From NCBI RefSeq assembly GCF_007830065.1, contig NZ_VLKK01000001.1, positions 431,585 through 495,584 on the forward strand: a stretch of 64,000 bases of DNA. Reading direction: 5' to 3'. Positions 53,968 through 62,913 of this stretch are shown here, piece after piece. This DNA is from Sphingobium wenxiniae. Its GTDB lineage: Bacteria; Pseudomonadota; Alphaproteobacteria; Sphingomonadales; Sphingomonadaceae. The notes under the pieces were generated by a model. It was given only the letters and a program-made list of their open reading frames with translations. It did no database searches and was not told the origin of the DNA. Both the position numbers and the translations under genes were made by a program. The number at the start of each line of letters is the position of its first letter. Position 1 is the stretch's first letter.

Positions 53968-54513
53968 TCACTTCGCCAGTTCAGCCTCGATCGTGGCGAT
54001 CAGCGCCGGATCGTCGGGCGCGGTGGTCGGCGCGAAACGCGCGGCGACGGAGCCATCCTTCGCGATCACGAATTTCTCGAAATTCCACAGCACTTCCGGT
54101 TCGGGATTGGGCGTCATGCCATAGCCCTTGAGCTTTTCGCGGAAGGCATCGCCATCGCCCTGCGCCTTGGGCCGGGCGCTGGTGAGAGCCGCATAGAGCG
54201 GATGTTTTTCCGGGCCGGTGACGACGATCTTCTCGAACATCGGGAAATCCACGCCGAAATTGGTGGTGCAGAAGGCAGCGATCTCATCGTTGCCGCCCGG
54301 TTCCTGCGCGCCGAAGTCGTTGGCGGGGAAGCCCGCAACGACAAGGCCCTTGTCCTTATACTCGCCGTAGAGCTTTTCCAGCCCCTCATATTGCGGGGTC
54401 AGGCCGCATTTGGAGGCGACATTGACCGCCAGCACCACCTTTCCGGCATAGTCGCCCAGGCTGGCGTCGGCGCCCTTGATGGTCTTGATGGGGATTTGCT
54501 GAATTGCGGACAT
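53968..54513 (-). CDS. Glutathione peroxidase family protein (Cys type)
   Basis: A 181-residue thiol peroxidase. The peroxidatic Cys36 is in NVASKCGLTPQY, with Gln in GFPANDFGAQEPG and Trp in LWNFEKFV completing the catalytic set. It lacks selenocysteine and has no export signal. In bacteria the reductant is often thioredoxin or glutathione; not decidable here. The ATG at 54513 follows AAGGAGA. Confidence 0.95.
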   Translation of the reverse strand: MSAIQQIPIKTIKGADASLGDYAGKVVLAVNVASKCGLTPQYEGLEKLYGEYKDKGLVVAGFPANDFGAQEPGGNDEIAAFCTTNFGVDFPMFEKIVVTGPEKHPLYAALTSARPKAQGDGDAFREKLKGYGMTPNPEPEVLWNFEKFVIAKDGSVAARFAPTTAPDDPALIATIEAELAK

Positions 54514-54553
54514 GATCGTCTCCTTGAGGGGGTTGCCGGCGCGGACCATGCCA

Positions 54554-55288
54554 TCATATGGCCGCGCCGAAAAGCCCGCCCACTCCCGCTGTCACCGCCA
54601 TGGCCAACACGCCCCAGAAAACGACGCGCGCCACGGAACGCAGGGGCTTCACCCCGCCCAGCCGCGCGCCGACATAACCCAGCAGCGCAAGGCAGAGCAG
54701 CGAGGTTATCGCAACGATGGGGATCGCCCGAGACGCGGGGCTGAAAGCCGCCGCCAGCACGGGCGCAATCGCCCCGGCCGCAAAAGTCGCGGCGGAGGTA
54801 AGCGCCGCCTGCACGGGCCGCGCCGCCGTCGCTTCCAAAATGCCCAGCTCGTCGCGAGCGTGCGCGCCCAGCGGATCGTCCGCCATCAACTGATCCGCAA
54901 CCTGCGCCGCCAGATCGGGCGAAAGGCCGCGCTCGACATAAATGTCGCGCAGTTCCGCCCATTCCTCCTCCGGCTGCTGGGCAATGGCGCGGCGTTCCTT
55001 GGCAAGGTCGGCGCGCTCCGTGTCGGACTGGGCGCTGACCGAGACATATTCGCCTGCCGCCATCGACATCGCGCCTGCGACCAGCGCCGCGATGCCGGAC
55101 AACAGGACAGCGTCGCGCGATGCGCCGGACGCGGCAATGCCCGTCAGCAGGCTGGCGGTGGACACGATGCCGTCATTCGCGCCCAGAACGGCGGCGCGCA
55201 GCCAGCCGATGCGATTGATATAGTGGACCGCATGATGCGGCCGCGGCGGCGCCACCGCTTCCCCCCGCTCGCCCGGACGCACGTTCAA
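54554..55288 (-). CDS. VIT1/CCC1-family metal transporter-like protein
   Basis: A 244-residue membrane protein with five helices and the VIT signature RAAVLGANDGIVSTASL, then AGAMSMAAGEYVSVSAQSDTE. The central cytoplasmic part (EEEWAELRDIYVERGLS) carries acidic residues that in plant VIT1 bind metal at the membrane surface. Probably transports Fe2+ or Mn2+. A TTG start at 55288 overlaps the ABC-F stop (TTGA). Confidence 0.9.
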   Translation of the reverse strand: MNVRPGERGEAVAPPRPHHAVHYINRIGWLRAAVLGANDGIVSTASLLTGIAASGASRDAVLLSGIAALVAGAMSMAAGEYVSVSAQSDTERADLAKERRAIAQQPEEEWAELRDIYVERGLSPDLAAQVADQLMADDPLGAHARDELGILEATAARPVQAALTSAATFAAGAIAPVLAAAFSPASRAIPIVAITSLLCLALLGYVGARLGGVKPLRSVARVVFWGVLAMAVTAGVGGLFGAAI

Positions 55289-57069
55289 CCGCTCAGCCCC
55301 TCGGCCTTTTCCGCCAGTTCCAGCCAGCGCTCCTCGGCGGCGTCCTTGTCGGCGCGCGCCTGTTCGACGGCCCTGGTCAGCGTATCGAATTTCTTCGGAT
55401 CGCGGGCATAGAGATTGGGGTCGTGGAGCGCCTCCTCGTCCCGCGCGATGGCGGCTTCCAGTTCCTCGATATGCCGGGGCAACAGGTCCAGATCGCGCTG
55501 GTCCTTGTAACTGAGCTTGGCCGGAGCGGGACGCGGCGGCGGCGGGGAGGAAGCCGGGGCCTTCTTGCCGGCCCTGGGCGCATTGCGCGGCTGACGCTTC
55601 GCAACCCAGTCGGCATAGCCGCCGACGATCACATCGACATGACCCGACCCGTCGAGGCCCAGCGTCACCGTCACCGTGCGGTCGAGGAAATCGCGGTCAT
55701 GGCTGACGATCAACACCGTGCCGTCATAATCCGCCATGACTTCCTGCAAGAGGTCGAGCGTTTCAAGGTCGAGATCGTTGGTCGGCTCGTCCAGCACCAG
55801 CAGGTTGGATTCGCGCGCGAACTCCCGCGCGAACAGCAGGCGCGAGCGTTCTCCGCCCGACAGCGTGCCGACCTTCGCTTCCGCCAGCGAGGGATCGAAG
55901 AGGAAATCCTTGAGATAGCCATGGACATGCTTACGGACGCCCCGCACATCGATCCAGTCGCCCCCTTCGGCCAGCACGTCGCGCACCCGTTTATCGGGCT
56001 GCATGAGGCTGCGCTGCTGGTCGATGAAGATCATGTCCAGCGTCTTAGCCTGGCTGACGGTTCCGCTGTCGGGCGCAAGCTCGCCGGTCAGCAGCTTGAG
56101 CAGCGTCGTCTTGCCAGCGCCGTTGCCGCCGACGATGCCGATGCGGTCGCCGCGCTGGATGCGGAGCGAGAAATCCTTGATGAGCGCCCGGTCGCCGAAA
56201 GATTTCGTGACATGCTCGGCCTTGATGACGCTCTTGGTCTTGCTGTCGTCGCTGGCGACGGCAATCTTCGCCACGCCCTGTGGCCCGACCATGTCGGCGC
56301 GCTGGGCGCGCATCTCGTGGAGCTTCGCCAGGCGTCCCTGATTGCGCTTGCGCCGCGCCGTGACGCCGCGCTGGAGCCAGTGCGCCTCGATCTTGAGCTT
56401 GGCGTCCAGCTTCTCGGCGGCGCGCGCTTCTTCGGCATAGACCGCCTCCATCCAATCCTCGAACCCGCCGAAGCCGATCTCGTTGCGCCGCAGCGACCCG
56501 CGATCCAGCCACAGCGTCTGCCGCGTCAGGCGCGTGAGGAAGGCGCGGTCGTGGCTGATGACGATGAATGCGCCGGAATAGCGCCCAAGCCAGCCTTCCA
56601 GCCAATCGATCGCGGCGATATCCAGATGGTTGGTCGGCTCATCCAGCAGCAGCAGGTCCGGTTCGCTCGCCAGCGCGCGGGCGATGGCGGCACGGCGGCG
56701 CTCACCACCCGAAGCGGTCGCGGCTTCGCGGCTGAGGTCGATGCCAAGCTGGCTGGCGATGGCCTCCACCTCATGCGCTTGCGGCGCATATTGGCCCGCC
56801 AGCGCGAAATCGTGCAGCGTCTTGAAGGCGCTGACATCCGGGTCCTGCTCCAGCATGATGACGCGCGCGCCCGGGCGGACGGAACGCGTACCCTCATCCC
56901 CCTCGATCTGGCCGGCGAGCAGCTTGAGCAGCGTCGTCTTGCCCGCGCCGTTGCGGCCGATCAGCGCCAGCCGGTCCCGCTCGCCCACGAAGATGTCGAT
57001 ATCGCGGAACAACCAGTGGGTGCCTTGGGAAAGGCCCAGATTTTCGAACGAAAGGATCGGTGCTGCCAT
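55285..57069 (-). CDS. ABC-F family ATPase, Uup-like
   Basis: A 594-residue cytoplasmic protein with two ABC domains: Walker A GRNGAGKTT near 40 and GGNGAGKTT near 315, signatures SGGERRRA and LSGGERSRL, and no membrane segment. The C-terminal coiled coil from about 530 (DLDLLPRHIEELEAAI) is the Uup mark. Members act on ribosomes or branched DNA. The ATG at 57069 is the family start. Confidence 0.92.
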   Translation of the reverse strand: MAAPILSFENLGLSQGTHWLFRDIDIFVGERDRLALIGRNGAGKTTLLKLLAGQIEGDEGTRSVRPGARVIMLEQDPDVSAFKTLHDFALAGQYAPQAHEVEAIASQLGIDLSREAATASGGERRRAAIARALASEPDLLLLDEPTNHLDIAAIDWLEGWLGRYSGAFIVISHDRAFLTRLTRQTLWLDRGSLRRNEIGFGGFEDWMEAVYAEEARAAEKLDAKLKIEAHWLQRGVTARRKRNQGRLAKLHEMRAQRADMVGPQGVAKIAVASDDSKTKSVIKAEHVTKSFGDRALIKDFSLRIQRGDRIGIVGGNGAGKTTLLKLLTGELAPDSGTVSQAKTLDMIFIDQQRSLMQPDKRVRDVLAEGGDWIDVRGVRKHVHGYLKDFLFDPSLAEAKVGTLSGGERSRLLFAREFARESNLLVLDEPTNDLDLETLDLLQEVMADYDGTVLIVSHDRDFLDRTVTVTLGLDGSGHVDVIVGGYADWVAKRQPRNAPRAGKKAPASSPPPPRPAPAKLSYKDQRDLDLLPRHIEELEAAIARDEEALHDPNLYARDPKKFDTLTRAVEQARADKDAAEERWLELAEKAEGLSG

Positions 57070-57210
57070 GGCGGTGCAGCTAGGGCTTCACGCGCGCGGG
57101 AGCAAGAGGGGCATGGAACCGGAAGCTGTCTGACGGCTTTCAACGCATGTCAGCGTCCATTCATCGCAGCCGATACAAAAGGCCGCATAGCTTCCAGAGG
57201 AGAAAAGCCC

Positions 57211-57948
57211 ATGAAATCCGCTCTCGCCCTGATGGCGCTCGGCGCAGCCGCGCTTCCCGTAGCGGCAATCGCCCAGACCAGCGTCACCATCGCCGAGACG
57301 GCGCCGGTCGTCACGCTGAACGTCACCGAAACCGTCGAGGCCGCACCCGACATCGCGACGGTCGGCACCGGCGTTCAGACCCGCGCGCCTACCGCTCAGC
57401 AGGCCATGACCGACAATGCGGCGAAGATGGACAGCTTGATCGGCGCGCTGACCAAGGCCGGGATCGCCCGCAAGGATATCCAGACCAGCGGCATCAACCT
57501 GAACGCCCAATATGACTATACGAACCGCGACGGCGTTGAGGCCGGCCCGCGTTTCCTGGGTTATGAGGCGTCGAACCAACTCAGCGTCAAGCTGCGCGAC
57601 GTGAAACGGGTGGGATCGCTGCTCGACACGATGGTCAAGGCGGGCGCGACCAATATCAACGGTCCCAGCTTCTCCGTCAACGATCCCGCACCGATGCTGG
57701 CGCAGGCCCGCGTCACCGCGCTCAAGAGCGCGAAGACGCAGGCCGATTTCTACGCGCAGGCGGCAGGTTTCCGTTCGGCGCGGCTCCTCTCGATCTCGGA
57801 AAGCAACAGCGGCGGCAATCCGCCGATGCCGATGATGCAGTCGGCCCGCTTCAAGGTGGAAGCGGCCTCCGATGTTCCCACGCCGGTCGAACCCGGACAG
57901 GTGGGATCGTCGGTGACGCTGAGCGTGCAATATGCGCTGGAACGATGA
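57211..57948 (+). CDS. SIMPL (DUF541) domain exported protein
   Basis: A 245-residue periplasmic protein with signal peptide cleaved after AIAQ near residue 22. DUF541 features: TLNVTETVEAAPDIATVGTG, KDIQTSGINLNAQYDY, and LLDTMVKAGATNINGPSFSV. Related proteins are linked to envelope oxidative-stress tolerance without a clear mechanism. AGAGGAG precedes the ATG at 57211; a strong terminator follows. Confidence 0.93.
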   Translation: MKSALALMALGAAALPVAAIAQTSVTIAETAPVVTLNVTETVEAAPDIATVGTGVQTRAPTAQQAMTDNAAKMDSLIGALTKAGIARKDIQTSGINLNAQYDYTNRDGVEAGPRFLGYEASNQLSVKLRDVKRVGSLLDTMVKAGATNINGPSFSVNDPAPMLAQARVTALKSAKTQADFYAQAAGFRSARLLSISESNSGGNPPMPMMQSARFKVEAASDVPTPVEPGQVGSSVTLSVQYALER

Positions 57949-57961
57949 ACACTGAAAATTT

Positions 57962-57995
57962 GGCCGGCGCGGCACGATGTCGCGCCGGCCTTTCT
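57962..57995 (+). terminator. Rho-independent terminator of the SIMPL gene
   Basis: GGCCGGCGCG (57962-57971) pairs perfectly with CGCGCCGGCC (57981-57990), a 10-bp stem, followed by TTTCT. Confidence 0.85.
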
Positions 57996-58049
57996 GCCGC
58001 CGCGCACCATTCACCGGTTGTTCAATGCCATTGCCCTATGCCATGATCC

Positions 58050-58364
58050 ATGACGATGAAGAGGAACAGCCTGATCGCCGGACTGGGCGTGCTGAGCGCC
58101 CTCATGGCGATGGCGCCAGTGGCCGAGGCCGGAAACCGGCGCGACGAACAGGATGCCGCGCGCCGCGCCATGCTGGACGGGCAGGTCATGCCCTTTTCCC
58201 TCATCAAGCGCCGGGTTGACGCCGCGGTCGGCAATGCGACCTATCTGGGAAGCGAATTCAACCCTTCCTCCAACCGCTATCGCCTGAAATATGTTAAGGA
58301 CGGCAAGGTGGTATGGGTTGATGCGGACGGCCGCACAGGCGATATAACGGGCTGGGCGCGCTAG
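58050..58364 (+). CDS. PepSY-like small exported protein
   Basis: A 104-residue exported protein with signal peptide (cleavage near AEAG, residue 28). The mature part (PFSLIKRRVDAAVGNATYLGSEF, then YRLKYVKDGKVVWVDADGRTG) is a single PepSY-type domain. Such proteins often sit beside two-component genes and may modulate the sensor. Starts at 58050 or 58056 are both possible. It precedes the response regulator by 40 bases. Confidence 0.85.
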   Translation: MTMKRNSLIAGLGVLSALMAMAPVAEAGNRRDEQDAARRAMLDGQVMPFSLIKRRVDAAVGNATYLGSEFNPSSNRYRLKYVKDGKVVWVDADGRTGDITGWAR

Positions 58365-58404
58365 GCGCGGCCGCACGGAAACAGCGAAACAAGAACGGGG
58401 TCCT

Positions 58405-59067
58405 ATGCGTCTGCTGATCGTCGAAGATGAACCCAGCCTGGGGCAGCAGCTCCGCAATACGCTCGAAGGCGCGGGCTATGCCGTGGATCTGGCGGACGAT
58501 GGCGAAGACGGTCATTTTCTCGGTTCGACGGAAAATTACGACGCCGTGGTGCTTGATCTGGGCCTGCCCACCATCGACGGACTGACCGTGCTGGACCGCT
58601 GGCGCAAGGAAGGCCGCGGCTTTCCCGTATTGGTGCTGACGGCGCGCGACAGCTGGTCGGACAAGGTGGCGGGCCTTGACGCGGGCGCCGACGATTATCT
58701 CGCCAAGCCGTTCCAGAGCGAGGAATTGATCGCCCGCCTGCGCGCTTTGATCCGCCGCGCTTCGGGCAATGCGTCGAGCGAACTGACGGCGGGCGACGTG
58801 CGGCTCGACACGCGATCGGGCAAGGTCACGCTGAAAGGCGAACCGGTGAAGCTGACCGCACAGGAATATAAGCTCCTCTCCTATCTCCTCCACCACAAGG
58901 GCAAGGTGGTCAGCCGCACCGAACTGATCGAACATATCTACGATCAGGATTTCGACCGCGATTCCAATACGATCGAAGTGTTCGTGACGCGCATCCGCAA
59001 GAAACTGGGCGCGGACGTCATCACCACCATCCGGGGCCTTGGCTACAGTCTGGACGAACCGGCATAA
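58405..59067 (+). CDS. OmpR/PhoP-family response regulator
   Basis: A 220-residue regulator with receiver domain (Asp51 in VVLDLGLP, acidic pocket VEDEP, Lys in YLAKPF) and a C-terminal winged helix (VKLTAQEYKLLSYLLHHKG, RIRKKLGADVITTIRGLGY). It lies between a PepSY-like gene and a histidine kinase. PhoP-like; the targets are unknown. Confidence 0.95.
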   Translation: MRLLIVEDEPSLGQQLRNTLEGAGYAVDLADDGEDGHFLGSTENYDAVVLDLGLPTIDGLTVLDRWRKEGRGFPVLVLTARDSWSDKVAGLDAGADDYLAKPFQSEELIARLRALIRRASGNASSELTAGDVRLDTRSGKVTLKGEPVKLTAQEYKLLSYLLHHKGKVVSRTELIEHIYDQDFDRDSNTIEVFVTRIRKKLGADVITTIRGLGYSLDEPA

Positions 59068-59094
59068 TCCCACCCCCCTTCCCTGTCCGCCCCG

Positions 59095-59146
59095 CGCGAA
59101 GTCGAAGGACGGGGCCGGGGCGCATCTCAATTGTCTCGACTTCGCG
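59095..59146. repeat. REP-like inverted repeat
   Basis: CGCGAAGTCGA (59095-59105) and TCGACTTCGCG (59136-59146) are an 11-bp perfect inverted repeat flanking a GC-rich loop. Similar GAAGTCGA-containing elements are scattered in sphingomonad genomes. It separates the response regulator from its kinase. Confidence 0.6.
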
Positions 59147-59155
59147 TGAACGGGG

Positions 59156-60517
59156 ATGATGGAAGCCAACACGCCTTCCGCGGTGCGCTCCACAGGATCG
59201 CTCAGCCGGCGCATGATCGGCGTCGCGGCGCTGTGGATCAGCGTCCTTCTGCTGGGCGGGGGCGTAGCGCTGGATCGCGTGCTGTCGGACGCAATCACAC
59301 GCAATTTCGACGATGGCCTCAACTATGTGCTGACCGCGATGATCGCTTCGGCCGAAATCGGTCCCGATGGCGAAGTCCTGTTCAATCGCCCGTTGGCCGA
59401 TCAGCGCTTCCTCGAACCCAATAGCGGCCTTTATTACCAGATCAGCGCCAAGGGCCATGAAGACTGGCGGTCCCGTTCCCTCTGGGACCGGGCGCTCACG
59501 GCATCTCATGGCCATGCCGACCAGAATTTCCATACCTATGACAGCAAGCAGTTCCCCGATGAGGATCTGCGGATCATGGAGCGGACCGTCGTCTTGCCGG
59601 GGTCGAATACCCGATGGATGTTCATGGTCGCGGCGGCGCGGGATGGGCTGGACGCGCAAATCCATACGCTGCGCTCCACCTTGTTCCAGAGCTTCGCCCT
59701 GCTCGCCCTGGGGCTGATTGCCCTCACGACGCTCCAGACCTTATATGGCCTGCGGCCCCTTCGCAAAGTGCGGCATGAGATCGTGCGGATGCGGGCGGGC
59801 GAAAAAAGCCGGGTGACCGAACCGATGCCCGCTGAAGTATTGCCGATGGTGGAGGAATTGAATGCCCTGCTCGCGCATAATGAGCGGCAGGCGGAGGAAG
59901 CGCGGACCCACGCGGGCAATCTCGCCCACGCGCTCAAGACGCCGTTGACCGTCATCATGAACGCCGCGACGGCGCAATCGCCCGATCTGGGGGATACGGT
60001 GATCCGCGAGGCAACCACGATGCGGCGGCAGGTCGATCACCATCTCGCCCGCGCCAGGGCGGTGGGTCGCCGTGGCGCGGCCCAAAGCCGCGCGGAGCTA
60101 TGGACCAGTCTTCAGGCCGTCGAACGGGCGGTTCAGCGCCTGTATCCCGAAGTGCGCATCGACATGAGTGGCGACAAGACCGCCATCGTTCGCGTCGAAA
60201 GGCAGGATTTGGACGAAATGCTCGGCAATCTCATCGAAAACGCCGCGAAATATGGCGGAGGCAGCGTTTTCGCGACGGTGGAGAAAAAGGGGGACATGGT
60301 CGAGATACTGGTGGAGGACGACGGCGCGGGTATTCCGGAGACCGAGCGCATCCGCATCTTCGACCGGGGCGTGCGGCTCGATTCGGGCAAGCCGGGCACC
60401 GGTCTTGGCCTTGCCATCGTGCGCGACGTGGCCGAAATATATGGCGGCTCCGTCGCTCTGGAGGAAAGCGAGGATCTGGGCGGCCTGCTGGCCCGCTTGC
60501 GGCTGCCCGTCGCCTGA
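59156..60517 (+). CDS. Sensor histidine kinase, PhoQ/EnvZ type
   Basis: A 453-residue inner-membrane kinase: a helix at about 22-42, a periplasmic sensing domain to about 165, a second helix (FALLALGLIALTT), HAMP, His258 in GNLAHALKTPLTV, and an ATP-binding domain with NLIENAAKYG, DDGAGI and GTGLGLAI. No ligand is recognisable. Start ATG 59156 or 59159. It overlaps the DUF454 gene by 1 base and partners with the regulator at 58405. Confidence 0.94.
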   Translation: MMEANTPSAVRSTGSLSRRMIGVAALWISVLLLGGGVALDRVLSDAITRNFDDGLNYVLTAMIASAEIGPDGEVLFNRPLADQRFLEPNSGLYYQISAKGHEDWRSRSLWDRALTASHGHADQNFHTYDSKQFPDEDLRIMERTVVLPGSNTRWMFMVAAARDGLDAQIHTLRSTLFQSFALLALGLIALTTLQTLYGLRPLRKVRHEIVRMRAGEKSRVTEPMPAEVLPMVEELNALLAHNERQAEEARTHAGNLAHALKTPLTVIMNAATAQSPDLGDTVIREATTMRRQVDHHLARARAVGRRGAAQSRAELWTSLQAVERAVQRLYPEVRIDMSGDKTAIVRVERQDLDEMLGNLIENAAKYGGGSVFATVEKKGDMVEILVEDDGAGIPETERIRIFDRGVRLDSGKPGTGLGLAIVRDVAEIYGGSVALEESEDLGGLLARLRLPVA

Positions 60518-60870
60518 TGCGCCGGACCTTCTATCTTCTCTCCGGCTTTCTATCCCTGGGCCTAGGCGCTATCGGCGCGTTCCTGCCCCTGCTTCCCACC
60601 GTTCCCTTCATGATCCTGGCCGCCTTCTGCTTTGCGCGCTCAAGCCCTTCGCTGGAAGCCCGCTTGCTGGATCATCGCCATTTCGGTCCGCATATCCGGC
60701 GATGGCGGGAAAGCGGCGCGATCAGCCGCCGGGGGAAAAAGGCCGCGCTGGCCGCTTTCCTTTTCAGCGCGATACTGGCGCTGCTGTTCTCACCTTTTCC
60801 ATGGTTCCTGATACCGTTCGCCGCTGCCCTGATCGGGGGCGCATGGATATGGACAAGGCCGGAGAGCTAG
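60517..60870 (+). CDS. DUF454 small membrane protein (YbaN-like)
   Basis: A 117-residue inner-membrane protein with the DUF454 pattern: LGAIGAFLPLLPTVPFMILAA, then FARSSPSLEARLLDHRHFGP. Function unknown. Its ATG overlaps the kinase stop by 1 base, so it is the last gene of this signalling group. Confidence 0.93.
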   Translation: MRRTFYLLSGFLSLGLGAIGAFLPLLPTVPFMILAAFCFARSSPSLEARLLDHRHFGPHIRRWRESGAISRRGKKAALAAFLFSAILALLFSPFPWFLIPFAAALIGGAWIWTRPES

Positions 60871-60882
60871 CCGTCCGCTCCG

Positions 60883-62106
60883 TCAGTTCATCGCCAGGAT
60901 CATGTTCCGTACCTGGGGATAAACCAGCTTTTCCCATTTGCTGCCTGAAAACACACCATAATGGCCGACCCCGGGCTGAAGGTGATGGCGTTTCATATGC
61001 GGCCGAAGCCCCGTGCAAAGCGCATGAGCGGCCGAAGTCTGACCGATGCCGCAGACATCGTCCCTCTCGCCCTCCACCGTCAGCAACGCCGTCTTGCGGA
61101 TGGCACCGGGGTTGACCAGCCGATCCCGGTGCATCAGTTCCCCCTTTGCCAGCAAGGTCCGCTGAAACACGCGTTCGACGGTTTCGAGATAGAACTCCTT
61201 GGTCATGTCCAGGACCGCGAAATATTCCTCGTAGAAATCCTTGATATGCTGCGCTTCCACATCCTTTCCATCGGCAAGGAGCTGATAGAGTTCGCGATGC
61301 TGCGCGCCATGCCGCCCCAGATTCATGGAGACGAAAGCCGAAAGCTGAAGGAATCCCGGATAAACTTCCCGCCCGCGTCCCGCGAAACGAAACGGGACAA
61401 CGGAAATCAGATTCCGTTCGAACCAGTCGATCGGCTTGTCCTGCGCCAGCTCATTGACCACCGTGGGCTGTGTCCGCGTATCGATGGGACCGGCCATCAG
61501 CGTCATGGAGCGAGGCGTGGACGGGTCCTTATCCTCCGCCATCAACGCCACTGCGGCCAATGCCGGAACACAGGGCTGGCACACGGACAACAGATGCGCG
61601 CCGGGGCCAAGCTCCTGAAAAAAGCCGATGACATAATCGACATAGTCGTCAAAGCCGAACGGCCCGGCGCTCAGGGGAACGTCCCGCGCATTCTTCCAGT
61701 CCGTGATGTAGACGTCATGGTCGCGCAGCAAGGTCGTCACGGTGCTGCGCAGCAATGTCGAAAAATGACCCGACATCGGTGCGACCACGAGCACCTTTGG
61801 CTGAGCCGTCATGACATCGTCCTTGGCGAAGTGCAGAAGATCGCCGAACGGCATCTCCAGCACGACCTCCTCTCTCACCGCGACCTCCGCGTTGCAACTG
61901 GTCACAGTTCCGATGTCGTAGGACGGGCGCTTGTGCGTGAGCTTGGCGCCTTCGAACACATCCATCAGGGCAAAAAGGCGGCGCGGCCCCGGCAGATCGG
62001 CGAAGGAGCCGAGGCTATCCTTCATGCCCAGCGCCAGCCGTGCGCCCCAGCGCGACGGAGCCAGCATATCATTCCAAGCCTGATAGCCTGTATAAAGCAT
62101 TCGCAT
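60883..62106 (-). CDS. phaZ: Intracellular polyhydroxyalkanoate depolymerase
   Basis: A 407-residue alpha/beta-hydrolase that mobilises stored PHA granules. The nucleophile elbow holds Cys176 in LSVCQPCVP instead of the usual Ser, as in the Cupriavidus PhaZa1 group; further parts are APMSGHFSTLLRSTV, YITDWKNARDVPLS, and GVGHYGVFSGSKW with the catalytic His. There is no signal peptide. ATG 62106 or 62100; AGGA is upstream. No phaC/phaP genes are adjacent. It implies the organism stores PHA. Confidence 0.95.
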   Translation of the reverse strand: MRMLYTGYQAWNDMLAPSRWGARLALGMKDSLGSFADLPGPRRLFALMDVFEGAKLTHKRPSYDIGTVTSCNAEVAVREEVVLEMPFGDLLHFAKDDVMTAQPKVLVVAPMSGHFSTLLRSTVTTLLRDHDVYITDWKNARDVPLSAGPFGFDDYVDYVIGFFQELGPGAHLLSVCQPCVPALAAVALMAEDKDPSTPRSMTLMAGPIDTRTQPTVVNELAQDKPIDWFERNLISVVPFRFAGRGREVYPGFLQLSAFVSMNLGRHGAQHRELYQLLADGKDVEAQHIKDFYEEYFAVLDMTKEFYLETVERVFQRTLLAKGELMHRDRLVNPGAIRKTALLTVEGERDDVCGIGQTSAAHALCTGLRPHMKRHHLQPGVGHYGVFSGSKWEKLVYPQVRNMILAMN

Positions 62107-62229
62107 CGTTCCTGCCGCGCCTTTTTTTCGTTCCGGTGCCGATTCGGCCTTGCGCAAAACGCCTTGTGAGCGCTTCATGGTGCACCGCATCATACCCAAT
62201 TGAAAGCCTTTCTCCACGGGGAAAACATC

Positions 62230-62886
62230 ATGGCAGTCGCGGAACTTACTCTATCGAGCAAAAATTATTCCTCTTGGTCCTTGCGGGGCTGGCTCTTGTG
62301 CCGTCTGGCTGGCCTGGAAGTCGTCGAGCGGATGATCGCGCTCGACGATCCCGAAAACAGGGCAGAGCTGCTTCTCCTTTCGCCGTCGGTGCTGGTCCCG
62401 CGCCTGACGCATGAAGGCGCGAGCGTGTGGGATACGCTCGCGATCGCGGAATATCTGCATGAACTTTACCCGCAGGCCGGCCTCTATCCCGCCGACCGGA
62501 TCGCCCGCGCCCATTGCCGGTCGGTTTCCGGTGAGATTCATTCGGGCTTTTCCAATCTGCGATCGGCGCTGCCGATGAATCTCAAGGTCCGACATGAGAA
62601 ATTCCCGATCTTTCCCGGTGCCAGGCCGGATATCGAGCGGATCGAAACCATATGGGCGGAATGTCTCGACCGCTATGGCGGCCCCTGGCTGTTCGGGCAG
62701 AAGCCGACGGTGGCGGACACGATGTTCGCGCCCGTGGCGGAGCGTTTCCTCACCTATGCCGTCACGCTGTCCCCCGCTTCGGCCGCTTATTGCAGGACCA
62801 TCAACGACTGGCATCTGATACGCGAATGGATCGACGACGCGCGGCGGGAGCCGGATGAAGTCGAAGAGTTGGATTACGAATTTTAA
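62230..62886 (+). CDS. Glutathione S-transferase family protein
   Basis: A 218-residue GST with an N-terminal thioredoxin-like domain (LSSKNYSSWSLRGWL; the Ser residues are the likely active site) and a helical C-terminal domain (GPWLFGQKPTVADTMFAPV). The substrate is unknown. ATG 62230 with a GGGGA-type site. Confidence 0.9.
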   Translation: MAVAELTLSSKNYSSWSLRGWLLCRLAGLEVVERMIALDDPENRAELLLLSPSVLVPRLTHEGASVWDTLAIAEYLHELYPQAGLYPADRIARAHCRSVSGEIHSGFSNLRSALPMNLKVRHEKFPIFPGARPDIERIETIWAECLDRYGGPWLFGQKPTVADTMFAPVAERFLTYAVTLSPASAAYCRTINDWHLIREWIDDARREPDEVEELDYEF

Positions 62887-62913
62887 GGCGGCTCCGCGAC
62901 TTCGACCGCGCGT

